Positions 18,282-26,001 of a stretch of 64,000 nt of DNA are shown one piece after another. The DNA lies in assembly GCF_007747795.1 (NCBI RefSeq), contig NZ_CP036275.1, forward strand, positions 1,378,501-1,442,500, written 5' to 3'. The notes under the pieces are model-generated. The model was given only the letters and a program-made list of their open reading frames with translations. It ran no database searches and was not told the origin of the DNA. Numbering within the stretch: the stretch's first letter is position 1; every line of letters starts with the position of its first letter. Position numbers and translations under genes: made by a program. This DNA is from Maioricimonas rarisocia (GTDB lineage: Bacteria; Planctomycetota; Planctomycetia; Planctomycetales; Planctomycetaceae).

Positions 18282-19268
18282 ATGCTCCAGTACCTCGTCC
18301 GCCGCATTGGAATCGGGCTGCTGACGCTGCTGCTGATCACCTTCATTATCTACGGGCTGATCCGCAGCATGCCGGGCAGCCCGCTGACGCAGGAGCTGGC
18401 ACGGCTCGATCCCAGCAAGGTGATGAGCGAAGAAGACTTCCAGCGCGTGCAGAAACTGTACGGGCTGGATAAGCCGTGGTATCAGGCGTACGGCGTCTGG
18501 GTGGCGAATCTCGTGCAGGGAGACCTGGGACGCTCGTTCTCGCGCAAGCGGCCCGTCGCCGACCTGATCTTCGAGCGCATGGGACCGACGCTGCTGCTGT
18601 CGATCACATCGCTGCTGCTGACGTACCTGCTCTCGATTCCGATGGGACTGTATGCCACGGCCCGGTCCGGAAGCAGCGACGAACGGGTCCTCAGCACCAT
18701 TCTGTACATGCTGTACTCGTTTCCGAGCTTTGTCGCGGCCCTGTTCCTGCAGCTGTTCTTCGCGGTGCAGCTCGGCTGGCTGCCACTGTTCGGAATGACC
18801 GGCGACAACTACGAAGAGATGTCGGCGGCCGGCAAGGCGTACGACCTGTTTCTGCACTCCGTGATGCCGGTCACGTGTTACACGTACGGATCGCTGGCGT
18901 ATTACAGCCGGTTTATCCGGGCCAACATGCAGGAAGTCATCCGGCAGGATTACATCCGGACGGCCCGCGCAAAGGGCCTCGGGCCGGTGCCGGTGCTGCT
19001 GCACCACGCCTTCCGCAACACGCTGATTCCCCTGGTGACGCTCGTCGGACTGACGCTCCCGTCGCTGCTGAGCGGCTCGGTGATCATCGAGCAGATCTTT
19101 ACCTGGCCAGGAATGGGGCGGCTCTTCTTCGAGTCGATTCGCGAGCGGGACTACCCGACCATTATGGGGCTGACGCTGATGTTCTCGGTGCTGACGCTGG
19201 CCGGTCAGCTGCTGGCCGACATTCTCTACGCCGTCGTCGACCCGCGGGTCCGTCTCGAATCCAAGTGA
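18282..19268 (+). CDS. ABC peptide transporter permease (DppB/YejB-like)
   Basis: The product is 328 residues, starting MLQYLVRRIGIGLLTLLLIT as in DppB/OppB permeases. About six membrane helices are visible. The cytoplasmic coupling (EAA) loop appears as RTARAKGLGPVPVLLHHAFR around residues 227-246, followed by NTLIPLVTLVG. The first periplasmic loop is short. It lies 87 bases after the binding lipoprotein and 39 bases before the second permease, so co-transcription is likely. Confidence 0.92.
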   Translation: MLQYLVRRIGIGLLTLLLITFIIYGLIRSMPGSPLTQELARLDPSKVMSEEDFQRVQKLYGLDKPWYQAYGVWVANLVQGDLGRSFSRKRPVADLIFERMGPTLLLSITSLLLTYLLSIPMGLYATARSGSSDERVLSTILYMLYSFPSFVAALFLQLFFAVQLGWLPLFGMTGDNYEEMSAAGKAYDLFLHSVMPVTCYTYGSLAYYSRFIRANMQEVIRQDYIRTARAKGLGPVPVLLHHAFRNTLIPLVTLVGLTLPSLLSGSVIIEQIFTWPGMGRLFFESIRERDYPTIMGLTLMFSVLTLAGQLLADILYAVVDPRVRLESK

Positions 19269-19307
19269 CTTTCGTCGGAACGTCTGGAACAACGTACTGG
19301 GTGAAAC

Positions 19308-20408
19308 GTGGGTAACGATTCCGGCACAACGCAGGTGACAAAGCTGAAGAAGTCACCCGGCTTCTGGCACGAAGCGTGGAAGCGGTTCCGTCAGCGGAAG
19401 CTGGGAATGGTGGCCCTGTTCTTCGTCGGCGCACTGGCCCTGGTCGCCATCTTTTCCCCCGCGATCGCCGGCACCAAACCGGTCGTCTGCGAATACAAGG
19501 GGGAGATCTATTTCCCCTGCATGGGGTACTTCAATTCCCGGTGGGAAAACCCGGTCTTTCAGCGAGACGGTTTCCGCCGCCGGTACGTAAACAACCTTCC
19601 CGAGAAAGACCCCGACAGCTGGGCCATCTGGCCGCTCAACTTCAACGATCCCTACCGCCGCGTCTACGACGACGAATGGCCCGGTCGACCCGCCAATCCC
19701 ACGCGCGACGAGGGGGAACCGAGCAGCCTGAACTGGTTCGGCACCGATCAGACCGGTGTCGACGTCTTTGCCCAGATGGTGCATGGCACCCGCATCGCGC
19801 TGCTGGTCGGCTTCGTCTCGATGGGCATTGCCGCGGCAATCGGAATTGTCGTCGGTGCACTGGCGGGATATTTCGGCGGGTGGGTGGATGCCGTGCTCAG
19901 CCGGATCATCGAAGTGGTGATGTGTGTCCCGACGCTGGTGCTGATCCTGGCGCTGATGGCCATCATCGAGCAGGCAACCATCTGGCATCTGATGGCCGTC
20001 ATCGGTGTCACGAGCTGGACCGGCATCGCGCGACTGACGCGCGCCGAGTTCCTCAAGCTCAAGGAGACGGACTTCGTCGCCGCCGCACGGTCGCTCGGCG
20101 TCCGTCAGCCCCGCATCATCTTCCGTTACATTCTGCCCAACGCCCTGGCGCCGATTCTTGTACCGATCACCTTCGGCATCGCCGCGGCGATCCTGGTCGA
20201 GAGCGGCCTGAGCTTTCTCGGCTTCGGTGCTCCGCCACCCAATCCGAGCTGGGGAACGCTGCTGAGTGCCGGCCGCTCGAACTATCAGATGTGGTGGCTC
20301 ATCTTCTTCCCCGGCGTGGCGATTTTTCTGACAGTGCTCGCCTACAACTTGATCGGCGAAGGCCTGCAGGAATCGACCGATCCGCGGCTGCGGGACGGCG
20401 GCCACTGA
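19308..20408 (+). CDS. ABC peptide transporter permease (YejE-like)
   Basis: The product is 366 residues from a GTG at 19308. After the first membrane helix a periplasmic segment of about 100 residues contains KPVVCEYKGEIYFP and ends in NWFGTDQTGVDVFAQMVHGT. That layout matches YejE of the microcin C importer rather than DppC, whose loop is shorter. Five more helices follow, with the coupling loop AARSLGVRQPRIIFRYILPN and the ending ESGLSFLGFGAPPPNPSWG. The ATP-binding subunit (YejF or DppD/F type) is not in the window, so this importer must use an ATPase encoded elsewhere. Confidence 0.9.
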   Translation: MGNDSGTTQVTKLKKSPGFWHEAWKRFRQRKLGMVALFFVGALALVAIFSPAIAGTKPVVCEYKGEIYFPCMGYFNSRWENPVFQRDGFRRRYVNNLPEKDPDSWAIWPLNFNDPYRRVYDDEWPGRPANPTRDEGEPSSLNWFGTDQTGVDVFAQMVHGTRIALLVGFVSMGIAAAIGIVVGALAGYFGGWVDAVLSRIIEVVMCVPTLVLILALMAIIEQATIWHLMAVIGVTSWTGIARLTRAEFLKLKETDFVAAARSLGVRQPRIIFRYILPNALAPILVPITFGIAAAILVESGLSFLGFGAPPPNPSWGTLLSAGRSNYQMWWLIFFPGVAIFLTVLAYNLIGEGLQESTDPRLRDGGH

Positions 20409-20600
20409 TCGCCGCGGCGCTCTCGACTGAGAGTTCTCCCTTCGCCGACCGTGCCCCGGGATCCCCGGCACATTGACACCGGCTGCCGTTCTGCCAAGAC
20501 TGAAGTTCGGCGGCGACCGTCGCGCGGAGGCATCTTCCTCCCGGACGGTCGCACCCCATGCTCACGATTCCATGACCTGATGACAGGGGAGATGACTCCG

Positions 20601-21125
20601 ATGCGAAGTATGCTCAGTGCGTGTGCAACTCTCATGATGCTTGCCTCGACCGCGACTGCCGGCGACGTGAAAGTCGAGGGCGTTCACCTCTGCTGCGGTG
20701 CGTGCGTGAAGGGGGTCGGCAAGGCCCTCAAGGATGTCTCCGGAGTGGAAGGCGTGACGTGCGATCGTGATGAGGGATCTGTGGCATTCGCCGCCGAGTC
20801 CGCCGATGCCGCCAAATCAGCGATCAACGCACTTGCCGCGGCCGGCTTCTTCGGCAAGGCGAAGCACGACGGCGAAGAGGTGGCGTTTCCGAAGTCCGGA
20901 GCGAAAGAGGGCGCGAAGGCGGACACCGTCAGCGTCTCGAACGTTCACCTGTGCTGCGGCGGCTGCGTGAATGCGGTGGCGAAAGCGGTCAAGAAGGTCG
21001 ATGGCGTCTCCGACGTCACCTGTGACCGTGCTGAAAGCAGCGTGAAAGTGACGGGTTCCGACGTGAGTGTCGAAGCGGTCGTCGAGGCGCTCAACGGGGC
21101 CGGTTTCAACGCAAAGGTGAAGTAG
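20601..21125 (+). CDS. Secreted protein with two HMA-like (heavy-metal-associated) domains
   Basis: The product is 174 residues from the ATG at 20601; AGGGGAG lies 9 bases upstream, while an ATG at 20592 is too close to it. Residues 1-20 form a signal peptide (MLSACATLMMLASTATAG). Two ferredoxin-like HMA repeats follow, each with HLCCGAC (29-35) or HLCCGGC (116-122) in the metal-site position and a matching VEGVTCDRDEGSV / VSDVTCDRAESSV second strand. Classic copper chaperones have one CxxC; here each site is CCGxC, giving a third Cys. A periplasmic metal-binding or redox role is inferred. A terminator follows at 21159. Confidence 0.82.
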   Translation: MRSMLSACATLMMLASTATAGDVKVEGVHLCCGACVKGVGKALKDVSGVEGVTCDRDEGSVAFAAESADAAKSAINALAAAGFFGKAKHDGEEVAFPKSGAKEGAKADTVSVSNVHLCCGGCVNAVAKAVKKVDGVSDVTCDRAESSVKVTGSDVSVEAVVEALNGAGFNAKVK

Positions 21126-21158
21126 GCTGAGCGGACGCGGACCGGAGTGAACCAGGAG

Positions 21159-21186
21159 CGGCCCGGCAGGTTCTGTCGGGCCGTTT
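21159..21186 (+). terminator. Terminator-like hairpin after HMA gene
   Basis: CGGCCCGGCAG (21159-21169) pairs with CTGTCGGGCCG (21173-21183) through one G-T pair across a GTT loop, followed by TTTG. It lies 34 bases past the HMA gene stop. Confidence 0.65.
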
Positions 21187-21295
21187 GCATGCGCGGTATG
21201 ATCGTGCGCGACAATGTGTGATGCGAATGCAATGGGGGGGACCCATTGCAGATCATTCACTGAGGGTCAGATCTGTCAATCGGCGGGCCAGCCAG

Positions 21296-22582
21296 ATGAC
21301 CGATGTTCACCATACCTACGAGTTTCGATGTCCGGTTCACGGGTTTATCGAGTTAAGCGCGTGGGAACGCGAGATCATATCTCATCCGGCATTTCAGCGG
21401 TTGAGGCGAATCCGTCAACTCGGCTGGACGGACCACATCTACCCTGGCGCGATGCATACGCGATTCGAGCACTCGCTGGGCGTGATGCACGTTGCGACGG
21501 CGATGCTCGATGCGATTGTTGGTGGGGGACGTACGCTGCTTGAAGAGGAACTTGGGTTCGACGATGCGGGGATTTGCCGCGATCGAATCCTCGTTCGGCT
21601 TGCGGCCTTGCTCCATGACCTTGGGCACACGCCGTTCTCTCACGGAGCTGAGGATCTCTTCCCGGAGTTTGAAGAGGAGGGACGCCGCTACGTCCATGAA
21701 GAATACTCCGCTGCAATCATCCGGCACCGGATGCGTGACGTCATCGAAAACCATCCTGCGAATGCCAATTATCGGATCTCTGCTGACGACGTCGCCAATC
21801 TCCTTGAAGGCTCCAGCGAGTCGGCACGTTCGCTGATCTGGCGTGAGATCATTACCGGACAGATGGATGCCGATCGGATCGACTATCTGTTGCGCGACTC
21901 TCTCCATGCGGGCGTCGATTATGGTCGCTTCGACTGGCGCCGATTGATTGGATGTCTGGCACTGGTTCGGACCGAAGATGAGCGTGGCTGGCGGCTTGGC
22001 GTTACGGAGGGAGGGCTGCACGCAGCCGAGTCTCTCGTGCTGGCCAGATACCTGATGTTTACCCAGGTGTATTTCCATAAGACGCGGGTGGCCTATGATC
22101 ACCATCTGCAGATGGCGCTGGCCGAACTGCTTCCCGACGGCCTGTTCCCGCCGCCCCATGCCGGGCAGTTGGACGCGTTTCTGCGATGGGACGACTGGCG
22201 TGTCCTGGGGCGACTCGCCGATGGGGAAGGGGGAGATCACGGCCGACGTCTTTCCAGCAGAGATCACTATCGCCAGGTCTGGCATTCCGCCGAGAATCCG
22301 GGCCGCCACGACGTGGAAACGTTTCACATGATCCAAGGTGCCCTCGGAAGTAAGATGCCGCTGGTCGCATCGGCGAGCAAGTCGTGGTACAGGTTCGACG
22401 AATCCGATGTTCCCGTGCAGAGCGACAATCCCGGCCAGGCCGCGGTTCCTCTTTCGCATCTCTCGGACGTAATCAAGGGAATGCGGCCCATTGGGAAGAT
22501 CATGGCGTACAGTGCTCCGGAGAATGTCGCCTCCGCTCGCGCGGTCGTGCAGAACTGTGTACAATCGGTCGGACGTCGGTAA
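21296..22582 (+). CDS. HD-domain phosphohydrolase (dNTPase/YwfO-like)
   Basis: The product is 428 residues from the ATG at 21296 (MTDVHHTYEFRCPVHGFIEL); no strong ribosome site decides between this and upstream starts. The HD metal site is complete: His59 in HTRFEHSLGV, His107-Asp108 in LLHDLGHTPFSHG, and a distal Asp in QMDADRIDYLLRDS. The layout matches the SAMHD1/dGTPase branch of HD phosphohydrolases, especially the YwfO-like group that acts on nucleotides. The gene after it starts 25 bases downstream and encodes a YwgA-like protein. The two likely form an operon, an association I recall from Bacillus ywfO/ywgA but have not checked. Confidence 0.85.
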   Translation: MTDVHHTYEFRCPVHGFIELSAWEREIISHPAFQRLRRIRQLGWTDHIYPGAMHTRFEHSLGVMHVATAMLDAIVGGGRTLLEEELGFDDAGICRDRILVRLAALLHDLGHTPFSHGAEDLFPEFEEEGRRYVHEEYSAAIIRHRMRDVIENHPANANYRISADDVANLLEGSSESARSLIWREIITGQMDADRIDYLLRDSLHAGVDYGRFDWRRLIGCLALVRTEDERGWRLGVTEGGLHAAESLVLARYLMFTQVYFHKTRVAYDHHLQMALAELLPDGLFPPPHAGQLDAFLRWDDWRVLGRLADGEGGDHGRRLSSRDHYRQVWHSAENPGRHDVETFHMIQGALGSKMPLVASASKSWYRFDESDVPVQSDNPGQAAVPLSHLSDVIKGMRPIGKIMAYSAPENVASARAVVQNCVQSVGRR

Positions 22583-22607
22583 CGGGCCTGACACTGAGGG
22601 GCAGAGA

Positions 22608-23213
22608 ATGAACATCGAAACCGGAAACGCTGTTCGTACGGCGGTCCTTACCCGACTTGTTGAACACGCACCGAAACCACCGGGGCGAACCGTGCTGATG
22701 AAGTGGGCGTATCTGCTTCAGGTACTCCGCGGCGTTCCTCTCGGCTACCGGTTCTCTCTCTACAACTACGGTCCCTACGATGCGTCAGTTCTGAATGATC
22801 TGTCGTCGGCTGTGGCAGAGGGCAAGATTCGGGAAGATACAGTGCGATATGCCTCCGGCTCCGGTTACCAGTACCGTTCCGTCTCCGACGAAACTGCGCA
22901 GATCTTTGCGAACACTGATCGAGGCACCGTGCCACACGACGACGACGTCGAATGGGTCCTGGCCGAGTTTGGAAACTGCTCGGCATCGGAGCTCGAGCTC
23001 GTTTCGACCATCGTGTTTGCCAATCGCGAGATGACTCGCAAGGGGCAGGCGTACTCTCGCGAGTCACTTAGCCGGAGAGTCCGGGCGATCAAGCCGCAGT
23101 TTGACGAAGACTACATCCTGGGTCAGATTGATCGGCTCGTGACAAGCGACGTCCTCAGCATTGGAGACGCCTCCGGTGCCGTTGTGGAAGGGGGGAACGG
23201 CTGCTGCAACTGA
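22608..23213 (+). CDS. YwgA-like protein, partner of HD phosphohydrolase
   Basis: The product is 201 residues from the ATG at 22608, with GAGG about 8 bases upstream. The N-terminal part MKWAYLLQVLRGVPLGYRF followed by SLYNYGPYDASVLNDLSSAV has the Lys/Tyr-Leu-Leu then Y-x-YGPY pattern of the YwgA family, which is distantly reminiscent of Panacea-type antitoxin domains. The middle third is polar. The C-terminal part is helical and may hold a second DNA- or protein-binding region (QAYSRESLSRRVRAIKPQFD). Its tight linkage to the HD gene suggests it regulates or scaffolds that enzyme. Function is unproven. Confidence 0.7.
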   Translation: MNIETGNAVRTAVLTRLVEHAPKPPGRTVLMKWAYLLQVLRGVPLGYRFSLYNYGPYDASVLNDLSSAVAEGKIREDTVRYASGSGYQYRSVSDETAQIFANTDRGTVPHDDDVEWVLAEFGNCSASELELVSTIVFANREMTRKGQAYSRESLSRRVRAIKPQFDEDYILGQIDRLVTSDVLSIGDASGAVVEGGNGCCN

Positions 23214-23280
23214 TCGGTGCGCACCACGCCCGTCGCAGCTGCCGAGGGCCCGACCACAATCAACTTCAGGAGGATCGTTG

Positions 23281-24993
23281 ATGCCCCTCACGAATGCCTT
23301 CCGGCCGCGGATTGCGGCCAAGCTCAACCTGCTTTACCCCAATCAGGCTGACGCCGTCCTCTCGCGGATCGACGAACTGGCCGATCGGTATCGCCCGCGG
23401 CTGGCAGCCCGCGACGGCGAGCTGTGGGACGAACGGTCCATTCTCCTCATTACGTACGGCGATCAGGTCGGCAGTGGCGATCGGCCGACCATGGCGGTTC
23501 TCGACGAGTTTCTCCGCGAGTTCGGCTTCGACGACCTGCTCACCGGAGTGCACCTGCTGCCGTTCTATCCGTACTCGTCCGACGATGGCTTCTCGGTCAT
23601 CGACTACCGGGCGGTCAAGGAGAACATGGGGGACTGGTCGGATGTCGAACGGCTCAGTCGCTCGTTCGAACTGATGTTCGATTTCGTGCTCAACCACTGC
23701 TCACAGTACAACGAGCGGTTCCAGAAGTTCCTCCAGGGCAAAGAACCGTACACGGAGTACTTCCATGCGGTCGATCCGGCCGAGGATCTCTCCAGCGTCA
23801 CCCGGCCGCGGAGTTCGCCGCTGCTCACGCCGTTCGAGACCGATCGCGGCACGCAGCACGTCTGGACGACATTCAGTGCCGACCAGGTCGACCTGAACTT
23901 CAGCTGTCCCGATCTGTTGATCGAGATGCTGGAGATCCTGCTCGATTACGTCGAACGCGGAGCACGGCTGATCCGGCTGGATGCGATCGGTTTCCTCTGG
24001 AAGACGCTCGGCACAAACTGCATGCATCTTCCGGAGACGCACGCTGTCGTGAAGATCATGCGCGATCTGCTCGACGATGTGGCACCGGGAACGATCGTCA
24101 TTACCGAGACGAATGTTCCGCATGTCGAGAACATCAGCTACTTCGGGGATGGTGACGAGGCGCACGCCGTCTATCAGTTCAGCCTCGCGCCGCTGCTGCT
24201 CGATGCATTTGCCACCGGGGATGTCGGTCCGCTGCTGCACTGGCTCGAAGCGCTCGAGTATTTCGGTCCGGGAATGACCTTCTTCAACTTCACCGCGTCC
24301 CACGACGGGATCGGTGTCCGGCCGCTCGAAGGACTGGTGGGGCCGGACCGGCTTGACCGGCTGGTGGAGCACGTGCGGGATCTCGGCGGACGCGTCAGCA
24401 TGCGCCGCAAACCGGACGGCAGCGAAAGCCCGTACGAGCTGAACATCACGTACTTCTCGGCACTCAACACGGTGGAGGGGCTTGCCCCCGAGGAGCATGC
24501 TCGCCGGTTTCTGACGTCACAGGGCATCATGCTGGCGCTGCGGGGCATGCCGGGGATCTACTTCCACAGCCTGGTGGGAACCCCCAACTGGCAGGAAGGT
24601 GTCGAGCAGACCGGTCACAACCGTACGATCAACCGCCGCAAGTTTGATGTCGATGAGCTGCGCGCCGTCGTGTCTGCCGAGGGAACGGCTCAGCAGATCG
24701 TGTTCGACGGGTACCGGAAGATGCTGGCGACGCGGATTGCGCAGCCGGCGTTTCATCCCGATGCGCCGCAGTCGATTGTTCCGACGGGACATCCGGCGGT
24801 CATCGGTTTTCTGCGGACAAGCCTCGATGGCACGCAGCATATTCTGGTTCTGGCGAATGTGGGGAGCGCGCCGGTCGAACTGGATCTGACAGCGCTGTGT
24901 GACGTCGCAGTCTCGACGGATCTTCTGTCCGGACAGAGTGTTGATTCCCGTTCTGTCACCATCGAGCCCGCAGGACTGCTGTGGCTGACGTAG
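23281..24993 (+). CDS. GH13 sucrose-phosphorylase-family glycoside phosphorylase
   Basis: The product is 570 residues from the ATG at 23281, which has GGAGG about 8 bases upstream. It has the GH13 (subfamily 18-like) barrel: early YPYSSDDGFSVIDYRAV, nucleophile Asp234 in RLIRLDAIGFLWK, acid/base Glu276 in IVITETNVPHVEN, and the third acid Asp342 in TASHDGIGVRP. Enzymes of this group reversibly phosphorolyse sucrose, sucrose-6-phosphate or glucosylglycerate, releasing glucose-1-phosphate. The acceptor-binding loop cannot be assigned by eye, so the exact substrate is open; glucosylglycerate is attractive because many planctomycetes are marine. There is no signal peptide, so it acts in the cytosol. 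Confidence 0.88.
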   Translation: MPLTNAFRPRIAAKLNLLYPNQADAVLSRIDELADRYRPRLAARDGELWDERSILLITYGDQVGSGDRPTMAVLDEFLREFGFDDLLTGVHLLPFYPYSSDDGFSVIDYRAVKENMGDWSDVERLSRSFELMFDFVLNHCSQYNERFQKFLQGKEPYTEYFHAVDPAEDLSSVTRPRSSPLLTPFETDRGTQHVWTTFSADQVDLNFSCPDLLIEMLEILLDYVERGARLIRLDAIGFLWKTLGTNCMHLPETHAVVKIMRDLLDDVAPGTIVITETNVPHVENISYFGDGDEAHAVYQFSLAPLLLDAFATGDVGPLLHWLEALEYFGPGMTFFNFTASHDGIGVRPLEGLVGPDRLDRLVEHVRDLGGRVSMRRKPDGSESPYELNITYFSALNTVEGLAPEEHARRFLTSQGIMLALRGMPGIYFHSLVGTPNWQEGVEQTGHNRTINRRKFDVDELRAVVSAEGTAQQIVFDGYRKMLATRIAQPAFHPDAPQSIVPTGHPAVIGFLRTSLDGTQHILVLANVGSAPVELDLTALCDVAVSTDLLSGQSVDSRSVTIEPAGLLWLT

Positions 24994-25102
24994 CGTTCCG
25001 TCAACGCGTCCGGAACTTCTTCAATAAACCTGCCTGCAACGTCACGACCTGACCGCCGGTCGCGCTCTAGGATTGCGATGACAGTGTCGCAAGGGGAGCA
25101 GT

Positions 25103-25921
25103 ATGCCGGTGATTGAGGTTGCAGATTTCCACAAGGTGTACGACGGCATGGCGGCCGTCGAGGGGCTGACCTTCCAGGTCGGTGCAGGCGAGATTCTGGG
25201 ACTGGTCGGTCCCAACGGAGCCGGCAAAACGACCACTATGCGTGCCCTCAGTGGCCTGATCCCGCCCACACGGGGGGATCTGTCCATCTGTGGTCACGAT
25301 GTGCAGTGCGAGCCGATCGCTGCCAAGAAGCGGCTGGCTTACATCCCGGACGACCCCCAGCTCTTCCCGGATCTGACTGTCGCCGAGCACCTGGCGTTTG
25401 CAGCCAGTGCCTACGGCATCAGCAATGCGGACGAACGCGCCGCCGAGCTGGCGGAGCAGTTTGCCCTGGCCACCCGCTGGCGGGCGACAGCCGGTTCGCT
25501 GTCACGCGGCATGCGCCAGAAGCTGGCCATCTGCTGCGGCTATCTGCACGAGCCGGACGCCATCCTCTTCGACGAGCCGCTGACCGGGCTGGATCCGCAC
25601 GGTATCCGCACGCTCAAGGAGTCGATCCGGACACGCGCCCGGCAGGGGGCCGCCGTTGTGATCAGCTCGCACCTGCTCGCCATGGTCGAAGACATCTGTA
25701 CGCACGTGCTGATTCTGGATCACGGCCAGTCGCGATTCTTCGGTCCGCTGGGCGAACTTAAAGCGTCGTACCTGTCCACGGAGGAGTCGGCGAGCCTCGA
25801 GAACATCTTCTTCCTGGCCACGCAGACCCGGCTGAACCGGTCATCCGATGACTCGTCGTCGGCGCCTGAAGAGCACGGCAAACAGGAAGCGGTGTCGTCC
25901 GTCCGCGTCCGCCGGATGTGA
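25103..25921 (+). CDS. ABC transporter ATP-binding protein
   Basis: The product is 272 residues with all nucleotide-binding motifs: Walker A GPNGAGKTT (36-44), signature LSRGM (133-137), Walker B ILFDEP (154-159), D-loop GLDP and the H-switch in VVISSHLLAM. It resembles the single-ATPase exporters of the CcmA/NatA type. About 40 C-terminal residues after the ABC domain are polar and unconserved. The membrane partner is probably the gene at 26002, 80 bases on. The substrate is unknown. Confidence 0.93.
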   Translation: MPVIEVADFHKVYDGMAAVEGLTFQVGAGEILGLVGPNGAGKTTTMRALSGLIPPTRGDLSICGHDVQCEPIAAKKRLAYIPDDPQLFPDLTVAEHLAFAASAYGISNADERAAELAEQFALATRWRATAGSLSRGMRQKLAICCGYLHEPDAILFDEPLTGLDPHGIRTLKESIRTRARQGAAVVISSHLLAMVEDICTHVLILDHGQSRFFGPLGELKASYLSTEESASLENIFFLATQTRLNRSSDDSSSAPEEHGKQEAVSSVRVRRM

Positions 25922-26001
25922 ACTGGTATTCGTAGTCGCTGTCAGCTCGTACGGCAGTTGCCGGCAGGAGCGGGTACGGTCGAGGTATTGGGATTCCGCT
26001 G

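Noticed and set aside
16242-20408. Considered as a complete DppABCDF operon
   Set aside because: Both ATP-binding subunits are missing, and the second permease has a YejE-like loop rather than a DppC-like one.
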